Below are positions 24,305 to 35,739 of a stretch of DNA of 64,000 nucleotides, piece after piece. The notes under the pieces were generated by a model that was not told where the DNA came from, did no database searches, and saw only the letters and a program-made list of their open reading frames with translations. The stretch covers positions 310,928,485-310,992,484 of the forward strand of contig NC_079147.1 of the NCBI RefSeq assembly GCF_945859685.1. Direction: 5' to 3'. The stretch comes from Eupeodes corollae (Eukaryota; Arthropoda; Insecta; Diptera; Syrphidae). Numbering within the stretch: position 1 is the first letter of the stretch; each line of letters opens with the position of its first letter. The position numbers and the translations under genes are program-made.

Positions 24305-26413
24305 TTTTCTAATGTGCGAGTCATAATACATTTAATAATAATACATACCTTCTTCTGAGAAAATATCAGATTTGTTTGTGTAACATTAACTTAGCAAACA
24401 AAATAATATTTGTCTAGTTTTTTGTTCTCTTTATTATAAGAACATCGTAATAGTAAAGTTATGGATGCAACCAAAATCCGACAACCCGCGCTCATTAAAG
24501 TAAAAACGTATATAAATCACTTATAAGTTCATACATTTTATTTAAAAATTAATATATATGTGTATAAGGAATACATTTATATATAAATTTACATCTAAAA
24601 TAAAAAAAAAATCAAACCATAACCTTTGGTATAAAGTTTTCTTTTTGTTTGTAAATATATTGCATTATTATTTTTTTATACATAAAAATACATTACAGAA
24701 TTAATTATTATTTGCGTTAATATTTAGAAAATTTTGTTCTTTAGAAAAGCCCACATCACCACAGTAACTTAGACATGCGCCAAAAACTCATCAAAATTGT
24801 GGAGATTGCTCTTAAAACAACCTAAAAGTATGAATCCAATAAGAGTTATTTGTCGTTCATATTTTGTTTTGTTCAATGTTTTTCAGTCACTGTCCAAATT
24901 TAAAACGAAAAATTATATATTTTAGAATAAAGGAAACAAAGGATTATGTCAAATGTGAATTTGGAGTAGGGCGTGAGACCAACGGATTTGAAATTGCTAC
25001 CAAATAAAAGTTTATCACTACTTAAAAATTGCATTTTATGACGACGCACGAGACACAAAGCCTTCTTATGTACCGAATGGAACTGGAGGTTTTATATATC
25101 AAATGAAAACTATTTTTGACAAAAATGATACTTTTTGTTTAATATATAAATCATCAAGATCCGTTAAGTATTTACATAGAAAATTTAACTTTAAGGTACA
25201 GGAAACCAAATATATAATATACAAAAACATTTAACATATACAATTTGAAAAAAAAACTCTGATCTTCAGCGGTTTTGAAACTAGTCCCCATAGAATAAAA
25301 GTATGTAGAAGTCTTAAGCTTTCAATTCGGTTGATTCTACGAGCAAAATACCGATCGTTCTTTTCATTAAGTATTATTTACATATACATGCATATATACA
25401 TATGTATCATCTTCTATTCGGAAAAAAATATATCTCACACATTTTGGTTTGTGTATGTAGTGATGGATAAAATAACAGAAACGAAGGTTTCCACTTTATT
25501 CAAAAATTGATAACGGCATTAAAAAGTGAGGTTTTCATAATTTAACTACGCTATACACTTAATAAAAAACGGTATAGCAATTTGTCATCAGTTTCTTGTT
25601 TGGACTTAGGGTAAAATATTGAAAATATGCGAACCTTGTCTGGAAAAAATAATAAAAGCAAAGTGTTTTTTCTTGTGATCCTGAAGAATTATTCGTTTTA
25701 CTTTTTATAAAATAGCCCTTTTCTAAAACACCATTTTTTCAAAATAAATAAAAAGGGATTTTTGATTAAATTCCACTAGTTTTAAAGTATGATGAAACAA
25801 TAGACTTAATAGTATAGGTCTTGAAGAGGTAAAAAAAGAAAGTGCCCACTGTCCTTCGTAAGGGTACAAAGCTGAAAAGAGAAGTCGTATTTTGATAAGC
25901 TGCTACTGCCCAAGTTTTCTTGCATGAATTAAGTTTTTCAATCAAATAATTCCACTGTGCAAATAGGAATATTTTGAATAAATATCTTATATTTATAAAA
26001 ATAAACATACATTTATGGAAAAAGTATAACATCAGATTACGAAGAAATTCGAATCTGATCCCAAATAACACAAATGCATAAGAGAGTTAAGAACTTTGGT
26101 AGAAGTAAACTGTTCATAAAACGTTTCTCTTATTTTTTCAAGGCAAGTGGTAGAAAATACTTTTTTTTTATAATTATTTCCTTTAAACAAATTTAATGCG
26201 GTATTTTTTCTTTTAAACTACGAAGAGTTGATGAATAATTTTAAAACTTTGGTAAACTCTTGCCAATGCCCTTTAAATTACAAAATAAGTTCAAGGCAAA
26301 TATCTTTACTTTTTTTTTCCAAAAATATATTTTTTGGTTGTAAACAAAAATTGTTATTGTTTTAAATATATACTAAGATGAATGAGAACCAAAGGTCTAT
26401 AAAAACAGCTTTC
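24305..26413. other. Pop2 3' region and intergenic DNA before the esterase-like gene
   Basis: AT-rich; the lower part should hold the Pop2 3' UTR. A minus-strand frame at 25766-26071 has no family features. No repeat was recognised. Confidence 0.55.
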
Positions 26414-28489
26414 TTATCCGAGTAAACCACCTACATTTGGCAGTCCCCCAGCGTTACCGACACTTCCAAGACCTGACTGGATCGTATCAGTGAAATCTGA
26501 TGTAAAATTGCTCAATACATTTTTCACCGAAAGTATGGTTTTTGCAAAATCCTGGCACGTTGTTGATTGTAATGGCTTCAACGGAACACCCCACAATAGC
26601 AGTTCGCAAACCCTAAAATCTGGAAAAAGTTTAATTTTCGTATCGATTTTTATAAAAGGTGTACCATCGCCTCCAGCGATCAAACTTTTAAAAAAAGAAG
26701 CCTCATCGTCACTATTCGCTTTGGCAAATTTAGTTAGAAGAGATATAAAATTGTGTCGGACTTGAATATCTTCAGGTTTCGTTAAGCTTGTATTCGGCAG
26801 AGGATTGCCCTCAACATCATTTGCATTGAAAATGTAACCAAGTTCATCCCCATGGCCAATAGACGATACATTCGTTTCCGAAGCAACAATAGGAAGGCCA
26901 CGGAGAAAATTGACACCTTTAGACGTGGAACCTTCGTATTCAAAACTGTATAGATAAGCTGAAGATGTCTTTGCCCATGTTTGTGCAGTTAATACGGCAG
27001 GCAAGTTGAAAAGAACATCAGTTGTTAAGTTGGTGATCTTTAAAAAAAAGTTCTGTGCTTAAAAACAAGAAACTTAACAAAATTTAAACAGACTACCCGT
27101 ACCTTGGAAATTATTTGAAGAGTGTCAAGAGATGCAGGCACTTTAAGTAAATCTTTTAATCCAAAACTAAGACTTTCAGCACCTGGCAAAATCGGTTTCA
27201 TAATATTTTCCGTCAATTCATCCACACGAAGAAATGATTTTAAGCTTGGTAACGTATCAACAAGAGAATTTAAAATACTCTCTGCTGATTTCTGCAAATC
27301 ATTTGTAGAGTTAAGATTAATGGCATTGGCTGTTTCTTGCTTAGCAACACCGATCAGGAGGGGTATTTTTGAAAAATTTCCTTTTGATATTGACTCTTCG
27401 GGCTGATCCGTGGTAATTCCTGGTAACCCTCTTTCATCGTTCGGCTGCTCTACGTGGGGGTTGAATCCAACGCATCCAGATAATTTTTTAATCACCGCCC
27501 GTCCATACAGACGATCTTTTTGCGCTTGAGAATCCTTTAACACAATTTCTTCGGCAGTTTTCTGCGAAAAAATTAAAACAAACTTATTAACTTTGCATTG
27601 TTGAATTTAAGTTTGTTGGCTATACCTTTCTGAGGCAAAACACAACTTCCGTTTCATTCGTTGTGGGGCATTCATTTATTTTAGCAATCTCTTGTAGCGA
27701 CTGCACTGGTGTGTCGTCCTTAGCATATTGGGACAGAGCAGATCCTGACATGGCTACCACGCCTGTAACTGACCCACTACGAGGCGACATAGATAAAAAC
27801 ATAGCACTTGCTGCACCCGATCCGTGACCTATAAGTTTTATCTGCCTGGGATCCCCTCCAAAAAACGCTATGTACTCTTTTACCCATCTCAACGCTGCCG
27901 CCATATCAAACATAGCGAGGTTTCCATTGAACTGTTTACTTCCATCGCCAATGATGCCCAAAGTCCCGAGTCTATATTGAATGGCAACAATTATCAATCC
28001 ACTCTTAGCTATAGGTTCGGCATCATATTGGGCTGCAGATCCGTACCGAAATGCCCCTGGATGAATCCATACAAATACGGGAAGACCCGTAGTTTCGTCA
28101 GGCATCTGTGGTGTATATATATTAAGGAGAAGACAATCTTCATTGCCAATCACGAAATTTGGTTTATCGTAGTGTGGTTGTGGACAAGGTGGCCCGTGTC
28201 TTGTGGCATTGATATCACCTTCTAACCTCCGATACCTGGGCCGACTGAAGCGGTTCACACCTACCGGCGGATATGCGAATCTTAGTCCTAAAAATGAATA
28301 AACTCCAGTTATGGAATTCCGGATCCCTTCTACTCGCGCATATCTATTGTATACTCTCGTGAAAACAACTGGATCGTCCGGTGGCGGCTTAGCTGCTTCT
28401 CTACCACCAACAATTCGTTTAATCCGTAGACTTTCAGTAGTGGTAATATCCGTGCAAATAAAAATAACGAGAAGAGTGTTTAAATTCAT
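26414..28489 (-). CDS. Secreted cholinesterase/carboxylesterase-like protein lacking the catalytic serine
   Basis: Exons 27626-28489, 27103-27561 and 26414-27037 join in phase to 648 residues. An N-terminal hydrophobic stretch (MNLNTLLVIFICTD) looks like a signal peptide. The alpha/beta-hydrolase fold of type-B esterases is clear: FLGLRFAYPPVG, EDCLLLNIYTP, VFVWIHPGAF, QYRLGTLG and, near the C-terminus, SIGHGDELGYIF. The nucleophile elbow, normally GESAG, reads GHGSG, so glycine sits at the catalytic serine. The oxyanion motif HGGGF reads HPGAF. The His motif HGDEL is kept. The protein is therefore probably non-enzymatic, like neurotactin, glutactin or neuroligins. No C-terminal membrane segment is seen; the tail is Gly-rich. 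I cannot name the orthologue. Confidence 0.85.
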
Positions 28490-29524
28490 TTTATGTGGCT
28501 GTTAGAACAAGCAATGATGCACTAACCTTCATAAACCACAAAATTATATAAGGTTTACATGCATTTAAATCAGACTTGATAGTTTCGAAATCATTATATA
28601 CATACATATAACATAAAGTTACACCCATTACGTGCGCGACAACAATGCCAAAACGCAAAATAGACTTAAACAATGACAATAAGATGGAAAGTAAAAATAA
28701 TTGTATACTTATGAGGATAAGAACGCTACCATACATTTTACATATGCGTAATTGAATAAAAAAGTCTTCTCAAAGGCCATAATCCGCTGTAAAAGTTATA
28801 TGTAAATATCGAGGAAAGGTTTTTAAGTTATAGAATTGTAGATTCAAAAACTGCAATTCTTTGCGTTTTAAATAAGTTTTTTTTAAACAGAAACTAAACA
28901 AACCTTATTTCATAAGGGAAAGAATTCAAATAAAATACATTTGAAAATGTGTGTACATATGTCGTTCGTGTTTTTAGTGAATTTTACCGGAATTATATTC
29001 TGTTTGCATTTTTGTAACTTTTATTTATACTAAAATTTGACTTTTTAAAGATAATTGAAAAAATATTATACGTAGTGCTTACATATTATGTTCCTTCGAT
29101 TATAATATCAGCCGATGATTATTTCCGAGCTCTGATAGCCCTAGGCATTGTGATTTTGTATCTAAATAGCCTTATAATCTCTTTTTAAAATCTCTGGTAG
29201 CTTGTGCTAGTAGTTATATTAATCATAATAGTAATACTTCAAATTTCAAGTGCTTCTTATGTAGCTTTGCAACTAAAGATTCTCAGGGGCATTAATATAG
29301 GGTTTCGCCATTATTTAGGAGTGAAGTTTATATGGTCTAAAATGTCTTTAATATTTGGTATCTTCCAAACCGAAAAAAATAAAATCAAATAATTCAATAC
29401 GAGAAGACGAAGCTATATAAATTTGCATTTCAAATCTAGTAAATTTCATCATAAATCGGAAACTTTTACGATGTTGTCTTTACAATGTTTGTATGTTAAA
29501 CAAAAAGAAAGACAAAATTTAAGG

Positions 29525-29850
29525 TCAAGTTTCTTTAAGTAGTTTATAGGTAGAATAGGTAGTTTAAGTTAGTTTTAAGTTTTATTTAAGGACCTTATTT
29601 TAAGTAGTTTGTAAGTAAAGATAAAAAAGGATATTGATATTATTTTTTTTTTAAATTTTCTAATAAATACAAAAATAAATAAAATTTAAATGAAGTAAAA
29701 TAGATCTTAGAGCCGAAAGGCATTAGTTTTAAGTAGAGTGTCCGTATGGGACCATTAATTTAGTTGTAATTTATGGATTAGGCTTGTTTTATGAATTTTT
29801 GTCTAGCTTTTAAGAATGAATTAATAAAAATGAATTAAAAAAAAGAAAGA
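29525..29850 (+). repeat. Repeat module R, copy 2 (fullest)
   Basis: Begins around AGTAGTTTATAGGTAGAATA and passes TTTTCTAATAAATAC, AAATGAAGTAAAATAGATCT, GTGTCCGTATGGGACCATTA and TTTGTCTAGCTTTTAAGAATG. It ends AATTAATAAAAATGAATT followed by an A-rich run. The A-rich end suggests a retroposed 3' end. It aligns over nearly its whole length with the inverted copy inside the composite element at 56481-57152. Confidence 0.7.
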
Positions 29851-30050
29851 CAAAATAAATTTGTTTCTTAAAACACACTTTTTTGTTAAGACGTATTTTG
29901 CAAAGCTTATAATTCAAAAATTTAATTAAAAAAATATAATTTCTTTTCAATTATAATTTAAGGTCTGATTACATGTAATTTTAGTATGGTCGCCTTTGTA
30001 CCTCTGGGTGGTACTAGTTATGATAATCTTATTAGCTAGATTTTTAAAAA

Positions 30051-30287
30051 TTGTATTAAGTCTATTTTTCAATCAACAATCTTAAAACCTAAAACATTTA
30101 AGAACTAAAAATATTCCAAAGGCTGAGAAAGCGCCTCTAGAGGATCCATCACAGGGAACTCAACAGGGTGAACCTTGAATACCGGACTATCAAGAGCGAA
30201 CTGGAATGTTAGAACATTGTATTTGTATTTAGTCTATTTTTCAATCAACAATCTTAAAACCTAAAACATTACAGAACTAAAAATATT
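30051..30287. repeat. 65-bp direct repeat separated by about 107 bp
   Basis: Copies at 30051-30115 and 30223-30287 share CTATTTTTCAATCAACAATC and CTTAAAACCTAAAACATT, with about three mismatches. The spacer is GC-richer than its surroundings and does not match either copy. Confidence 0.8.
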
Positions 30288-30846
30288 TTTCTTCAAAATA
30301 ACGATCACGCTCCATTGGGATTCTCCCACCAACGTTTTAAGAATAATGAACTGTATTCAAGATTAATTTTAACGCATTGCCAAATTTCCATAGAAAATAT
30401 TTGTTCGCCTTCCAAATTTCTTGGTTTTGAAAAGCGACCTTTTCTGTGGCGTCATTTTAACCGTCGCCATTTTTTTTTCTCTTGTTCATATTAATGTACC
30501 CTTTGTGAGAACTTTCTAATAATAATGAAATGAGAAAATCTTGAAACGGATATTTCGTGTATTTTTCTTATTTAATCTCAATTTATATAGTATCTAAGTA
30601 GCTTCAACCTAAACTGATTGATTGATCAATAAAATGGTGGTTGTATCTTAAAAACATTAAAACGTATGACACTTGTTGCTAGTAGTAAAAACACAATTAG
30701 ATATTGCAATAATTCATTATAACAATTCAAATTCAATAATAAAATCTCTACAATCGTTGGCAACTTATTTCATATAAAAATTATTCTAATTGCAACAAAA
30801 ATGTTATTATTCTAAAGATAACTTATGTCTAGCGCTTCTCTCGCCG

Positions 30847-32616
30847 TTAAGGCATGGCGGAGTGCTTAGATGGCGTTGAGCAGCAAATCATACTCACATC
30901 AGCATCACAATCGTTCTGATGTGTAGTCTTTTCTTCCTCTCCTGATAGTTGAAAGTGGGGCTTTCCATCAAATTGTGTGCTGCTAGTATTGGTCATCTCA
31001 TTGAATCCACTGTCAGTACGATAAAGCACCGAGTGTCCAGAAGCTGATAAATGGGTTTTCGTATTTACTTCGGTACTCTGATGTGCTGGAACATATATCT
31101 TATTTACTTCCAAAGAATCTATTTGTAGACTCTCATTTGTGATGTCGTTCGAAACGCGCTGGCTTGTGAACGACTGGGAGAGGTTTTTTCTGCTTGCCGA
31201 ACGTCGTTTGCTTCGCGGCGTGTCAGATTCCGAGGAAATGTTGCTTATAGCAGACAACTGGCTAACTTGCATTTCGTCTTCGTCGATGTCTTGCGTTTCG
31301 TCAGCAAATAAGTCAAGTTCTGCAGATGCACGTGATCTCTTTGTTGTATCAACAAGAAGCCCGCTAATCCTAATGCTAAATGCAGAGTCGCTCTTTTCAC
31401 TCACTCGATAAGGTGGCGAAGAGCCCTGATAAGCCGTGCTCCGTTCTGGAGTTGTGAAAAGGTATACGGGCGACCTCTTGGCAAGGGGACTAGCAAAATC
31501 TTCCATTTTTGGGCATCTATAGTTATCGAATAAAAAAGTTTGGCGCAATGACGACGCAACCACATTCTTGGAAACACAAATTTGTGATCTGGGCTCTAAA
31601 TCTGTAGGCGAAGAGCTTTGGGCAATTGGTGAGAGAGACCCAAAAGAACTCTTTTCCATGGGATCGGATAGTCTTGATTTGAAGAAAGCATCGTCAATTT
31701 TGGCGGCTTTGGATTTTATGACTTCCGGGGATTGCGGTGGAGGACTGCTGGTAGTAAGCTGGCAACTTTCTACACCCGCGAATGTTTCATCCTCAATGGA
31801 CGAAATGCCCTGGTAGTCAAACAACTTTCGTCTTAGAGATGCGTCCCGGATATCGTATTCAATGGCACTGATGGAAGTATCAGCCAAATTGCTTGTGCTC
31901 TGCTGGCACTCAGTAAACATGAAATACGGAGCCAATGCAGCCTCCAATTCCTTTGGTAATGTTGGTGGAAGGGAAAGGACTGTTTGAGCAAAGTTATCAC
32001 GTATTCGGCGTCCTGGCTTGGAGATCGGAGTGGTGCCAGTGGTTTCGGAGAGAATAATGCGTTGGCTGCGCAACGGACAGTCAATTGGGCTAGGAACAAT
32101 TTGTTGCTCTTTGAAGAACGAACTAATAGCCGACTGAGCTTTGGCTTCAAACTCCGGGTCGGGCGAATCGTGAAATTGTGTTTCATGAGGTTCCACATTG
32201 GCGGGTTGCAATGAAGACACGTCGTCGATGGTCCATGCAAATTGAGTAGACGAATGTTGTGGCGTGGGCGGACGTTGGAATAGCGTAGGACTGAAATTTA
32301 TTAAATTTTGTATTAATAACCACACATAGCTGATAAATAAATACCTTCCGATAATTGGCAAATGCAGGCGTTCTGTTAGAGCTGCCTCAAATGGATTCAC
32401 AACTTTTGAGAAGCGTTTGGTTGGCGGGGTTTTTACAACTGGAAATACATCGTAACTATTGTTTGTTTCCCTGAACCTTCTTGAGTGGTGGCCATGGGAA
32501 TGGGACATCAAATGCTGATTTTGGCCATAGGAGCTTTTACTTAAATTTTTATTAAAAAAATGTTGCATAGATGATCGATTTTTGTAGCGCAAGGGCGTGT
32601 GATCTAGGGAATTCAT
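30847..32616 (-). CDS. bora: Aurora borealis (Bora), activator of Aurora A and Polo kinases
   Basis: Exons 32345-32616 and 30847-32290, split by a 54-nt intron, give 571 residues. The conserved N-terminal Bora region is evident: VKTPPTKRFSKVVNPFEAAL, TERLHLPIIG, then after splicing SPTLFQRPPTPQ and FAWTIDDVSSLQPAN. Bora binds and activates Aurora A and helps phosphorylate the Polo T-loop at mitotic entry after Cdk1 phosphorylation. The many SP and TP sites in the long Ser-rich remainder fit that regulation. The intron falls exactly inside the conserved LP..SP.LF motif, which supports its removal. It contains no stop and is a multiple of three, so unspliced mRNA would encode 18 extra residues. 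Start at MNSLDHTPLRY. It is head to head with non-stop, about 1.3 kb apart. Confidence 0.9.
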   Translation of the reverse strand: MNSLDHTPLRYKNRSSMQHFFNKNLSKSSYGQNQHLMSHSHGHHSRRFRETNNSYDVFPVVKTPPTKRFSKVVNPFEAALTERLHLPIIGRYLFISYVWLLIQNLINFSPTLFQRPPTPQHSSTQFAWTIDDVSSLQPANVEPHETQFHDSPDPEFEAKAQSAISSFFKEQQIVPSPIDCPLRSQRIILSETTGTTPISKPGRRIRDNFAQTVLSLPPTLPKELEAALAPYFMFTECQQSTSNLADTSISAIEYDIRDASLRRKLFDYQGISSIEDETFAGVESCQLTTSSPPPQSPEVIKSKAAKIDDAFFKSRLSDPMEKSSFGSLSPIAQSSSPTDLEPRSQICVSKNVVASSLRQTFLFDNYRCPKMEDFASPLAKRSPVYLFTTPERSTAYQGSSPPYRVSEKSDSAFSIRISGLLVDTTKRSRASAELDLFADETQDIDEDEMQVSQLSAISNISSESDTPRSKRRSASRKNLSQSFTSQRVSNDITNESLQIDSLEVNKIYVPAHQSTEVNTKTHLSASGHSVLYRTDSGFNEMTNTSSTQFDGKPHFQLSGEEEKTTHQNDCDADVSMICCSTPSKHSAMP

Positions 32617-33912
32617 TATGAATAAAAATTTATTCGATCTGTCTTTATTAATTGAAAATCATTAGAACGCGGCAGTGATCGAAAAAAAAAACAATTTTTC
32701 CTTTAAATTTGAATATTTGAATGATCGCGAAGACGAAGAGGTGCACTAGAACTTCAAAGATGGGAACAACGGCTCGAAATGTCAAAAATTAACTGGCTGC
32801 AGTTTTATTAACAAGCGGTTACATGAGTAAAAAGATAATATTTTTTCGAACATAAGGAAACGAACACACTATATTTGTGTTTTTCTATTCTCCCATTTGA
32901 AGTATAGTTTTCGGTAAGGCTAGTTGCCGACTAGGTAAATTAAAGTTGGTCACGATTCAATACTATTTGCCTTTAATGAGAGGAAACCCATTGAGTTGCT
33001 TGTTGAACTTGGTTACAATAAGAATTGCTTGCATTGTCACACCAGACATTTTTTGTTACCCTCCAAAACTTTATCTCTTCAAAACAAAAGATGAGAATAT
33101 GGCGTTTCCATTTTCCATTAAAATAGAATACGTTTATAAGGGTATGGCTTTATTTTTCAAGTAAAGCATTATATTTTGATATACTTTATTAAATGATTTA
33201 TATATTTATCAGTTTTTCGATTAAAAACTTTCTTGACGTGGTCAAGAAGACATTTCTTATTAAATTTATCACAAAATTTTAATTTACCTTACAAAATTTA
33301 TCTTTTTCATAATGGAAAGCTTGCTTTGTTGCTCACTATGTTTGATAGGCAACTTTAAGTTATCCGGAACTAAGTTGTTCGTGCTAGATAGACAAAACTA
33401 CGATTAGTCCTTTTTTGGCAGATTCTTAAATTAAGAGCAGTATTACATGTCAAAAATATTTATTGTTATTTAATTTGAATTGCCATTCAGTGATACTCTC
33501 ATTAAAAACCAAGATTTGTCTGGTTATTAGTGGTGTTCATTATTTTACAGCAATAATTTATTGATTGAGTAGTTGAATATTAAGTTACATTTTAAGGCCT
33601 AGACTATTTGTTTTTTTTTTTTAATTTAAGTTGCTCATGGTTACCGGCAACAAAGTTGCATAAGTATGTCCCAGTAAAATAAGAAAATAAATTAACAGAT
33701 CCTTGAAGTGCAATGCTTATTTTTCTTGTGCTGTGTTGAACGCACTCAATATTATAACTGACCTCAAATGGGTTGAATGCTCGAACTACATTTTTTTGAC
33801 AGTGACAGCTAAAACCAAAGCAGGGTAGATTTTATATTTTTTTTTTGATAAAACATTTGTTTCTGGTTTCTTGATATTTATAAAAATATTAACTCTTATA
33901 TGTTCAAGAAAA
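32617..33912. promoter_or_regulatory. Bidirectional intergenic region between bora and non-stop
   Basis: This 1.3 kb stretch must contain the promoters of both divergent genes. I see no clear TATA or initiator assignment. A 72-codon plus-strand frame at 32946-33164 has no recognisable features. Confidence 0.4.
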
Positions 33913-35604
33913 ATGGCAGATATAGGATGTCGACACTTTCAATCCTATATTAAAGAACATGGATTGGACACACTGAGCGTTGTTGATGCTTTTTTTTCAT
34001 CATGTATTTCCAAGGACGCTCGAAACAAAAAGGTAGTTTCTTTCAATTAATAATTTGATTGAAAAACTTTAATAGTAAAAAACAAAATTGTCAATTGAAG
34101 GCTCTATCGTGTTCCTGCTTTGAATGTGGCAGTTTTGGGCTGCAGATATTTGCCTGCCTTCACTGCATTTATTTTGGCTGCAAAGGAACCCATATTATTG
34201 ACCATTCGAAATATTCCAAGCATCCGCTTTCACTGGAACTTTCACATGGTGCAGTGTATTGCAATTCTTGTAGAGACTACACTTATGATCACCGATTCCA
34301 AGAAATTCAAGACAAGAACCGGCGACTGGAAGCGAAAGATCTTAAAAAGAGTCTCACATACAGGTGCTGGAAGCCGAATGCCACAGAAATAAACCTCTTG
34401 TTAAACAACCCAAGAAGAAGAATGATAAAAGCCAACCAAACAATCGGCCTGAGGGGACTTATGAATCTGGGATCGACTTGTTTTATGAACTGTATAGTGC
34501 AAGTAGGTTTCGATTTTTTATTCAAATATGTGTCATCATTTTATATTACCAATCAGGCACTTATCCATACACCACTTTTGAGTGATTATTTTTTGTCAGA
34601 AAGACATGAATGTAACTTGAAGTCTTCATTAAAATGTTTGGTTTGTGAGGTTTCACGCTTATTTCAGGTAAGATTGAAAAAATACAAATTTTGTTAAACA
34701 TTTAGCGTTGAGAGCCTATTTAACAACAGGAGTTTTACTCTGGTTCCCGGGGACCACTTTCTCTACATCGCTTTCTACATCTCATATGGAATCATGCCAA
34801 GCACTTAGCCGGATATGAACAACAAGATGCCCATGAATTCTTTATCGCAACACTAGAAATTTTGCATCTACATTGCATAAACTCTAAAAATGATGAGAGA
34901 AACAAAGTGCCAACATACAGTACTAGCGAAACATGTCCCACTCAATGCAAATGCATCATCGACCAGATTTTCACTGGAATGTTGCAGAGTGACGTTGTGT
35001 GCCAGGCCTGCAAGAATGTGTCTACTACAATTGATCCTTTTTGGGATATATCACTGGATCTAGGTGAAGTGGAAGGTGGGACATCTCCTAAAAGTCTTAT
35101 TGACTGCCTGGAGCGCTACACCAGAGCCGAACATCTTGGGTCCACTGCTAAAATAAAATGTTCTACTTGTAAAAGCTATCAAGAATCAACAAAGCAATTA
35201 TCCCTGCGAACACTTCCCAGTGTTGCAAGTTTTCATCTCAAACGATTCGAACACTCGAGCGTAATTGATAAGAAAATCTCGACATTCATTTCATTTCCAG
35301 CGGAATTCGATATGAAGCCGTTCATGTCAGAAAAAAATAATCCCTACGGTGACTACCGGTACTCCCTTTATGCCGTTGTAAACCACCTAGGTACCATTGA
35401 CACTGGGCACTACATTGTATATGTTCGCCATCACAAAGACACCTGGGTCAAGTGCGATGATCACACTATAACAACTGCAACGTTGAATCAAGTACTTGAC
35501 AGCGAAGGGTAAGCTTGCAATGAGTAACTCCTGTATTTATTTAAATAAAATGCCTTTTCAGTTATCTTTTGTTTTATCACAAAAACATATTGGAATACGA
35601 GTAA
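33913..35604 (+). CDS. not: SAGA deubiquitinase non-stop (USP22/Ubp8)
   Basis: Exons 33913-34032, 34101-34502, 34557-34667, 34730-35508 and 35562-35604 join to 484 residues. The enzyme removes ubiquitin from histone H2B within the SAGA deubiquitinase module. The N-terminal ZnF-UBP domain shows CSCFECGSFGLQIFACLHC with a downstream CNSC. The USP fold has the cysteine box LGSTCFMNCIVQ, EQQDAHEFF, paired CxxC zinc motifs (VVCQAC and IKCSTC) and the histidine box DTGHYIVYVRHH with WVKCDDH. The protein ends LFYHKNILEYE, as in the fly orthologue. Intron 2 (34503-34556) is 54 nt, in frame and stop-free. The exon 2 acceptor (TTGAAG at 34100) was chosen because it restores the conserved K-A-x-x-C junction. 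The gene converges on MCMBP with 135 bp between stops. Confidence 0.93.
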
Positions 35605-35689
35605 GTTTGCCCCCAATTTCTGAGGAGTGACTGATATCATTTATAATTTTCTGTTTAAATATAATCATTTGTGAAAATGGATAGAATAA

Positions 35690-35695
35690 TTTATT
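35690..35695 (-). terminator. Candidate poly(A) signal of MCMBP
   Basis: AATAAA on the minus strand, about 45 bases past the MCMBP stop and inside the likely 3' UTR of non-stop. Confidence 0.45.
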
Positions 35696-35726
35696 TTGTT
35701 TAAGTTAAATATAAGAAAATTTGTAA

Positions 35727-35732
35727 AATAAA
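35727..35732 (+). terminator. Candidate poly(A) signal of non-stop
   Basis: AATAAA on the plus strand, about 120 bases past the non-stop stop and 8 bases short of the MCMBP stop. Cleavage 10-30 bases further on would place the non-stop 3' end inside MCMBP coding sequence. Confidence 0.5.
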
Positions 35733-35739
35733 GCCAAAA

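Larger units (their letters stand above)
28490..30846. other. Intergenic DNA between the esterase-like gene and bora
   Basis: Contains repeat module R copy 2 (29525-29850) and a 65-bp direct repeat (30051-30287), listed separately. A hydrophobic minus-strand frame at 28491-28736 abuts the esterase start but has no family features. The bora 3' UTR should lie just below 30847. Confidence 0.55.

Noticed and set aside
25766..26071. 101-codon minus-strand frame
   Set aside because: Phe/Leu-rich translation of AT-rich DNA without motifs; no splice context tying it to a gene.
28491..28736. Hydrophobic 81-codon minus-strand frame directly upstream of the esterase-like gene
   Set aside because: Low-complexity hydrophobic content in AT-rich DNA, no family motif and no splice into the gene; likely chance.
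30130..30150. CCTCTAGAGGATCC resembles a cloning-vector polylinker
   Set aside because: The match is about 13 bases and partly palindromic, with no neighbouring vector sites such as the expected SalI/PstI run; contamination is not supported.
32291..32344. Reading bora as a single uninterrupted exon
   Set aside because: The extra 18 residues interrupt the conserved LP-SP-LF motif, and the segment has GTAT and TTTCAG borders, so it is treated as an intron.
34059..34100. Starting the second coding block of non-stop at the ATG-less frame near 34059
   Set aside because: The KKQNCQLK-type extension is absent from the family; an acceptor at 34100 restores the expected junction.
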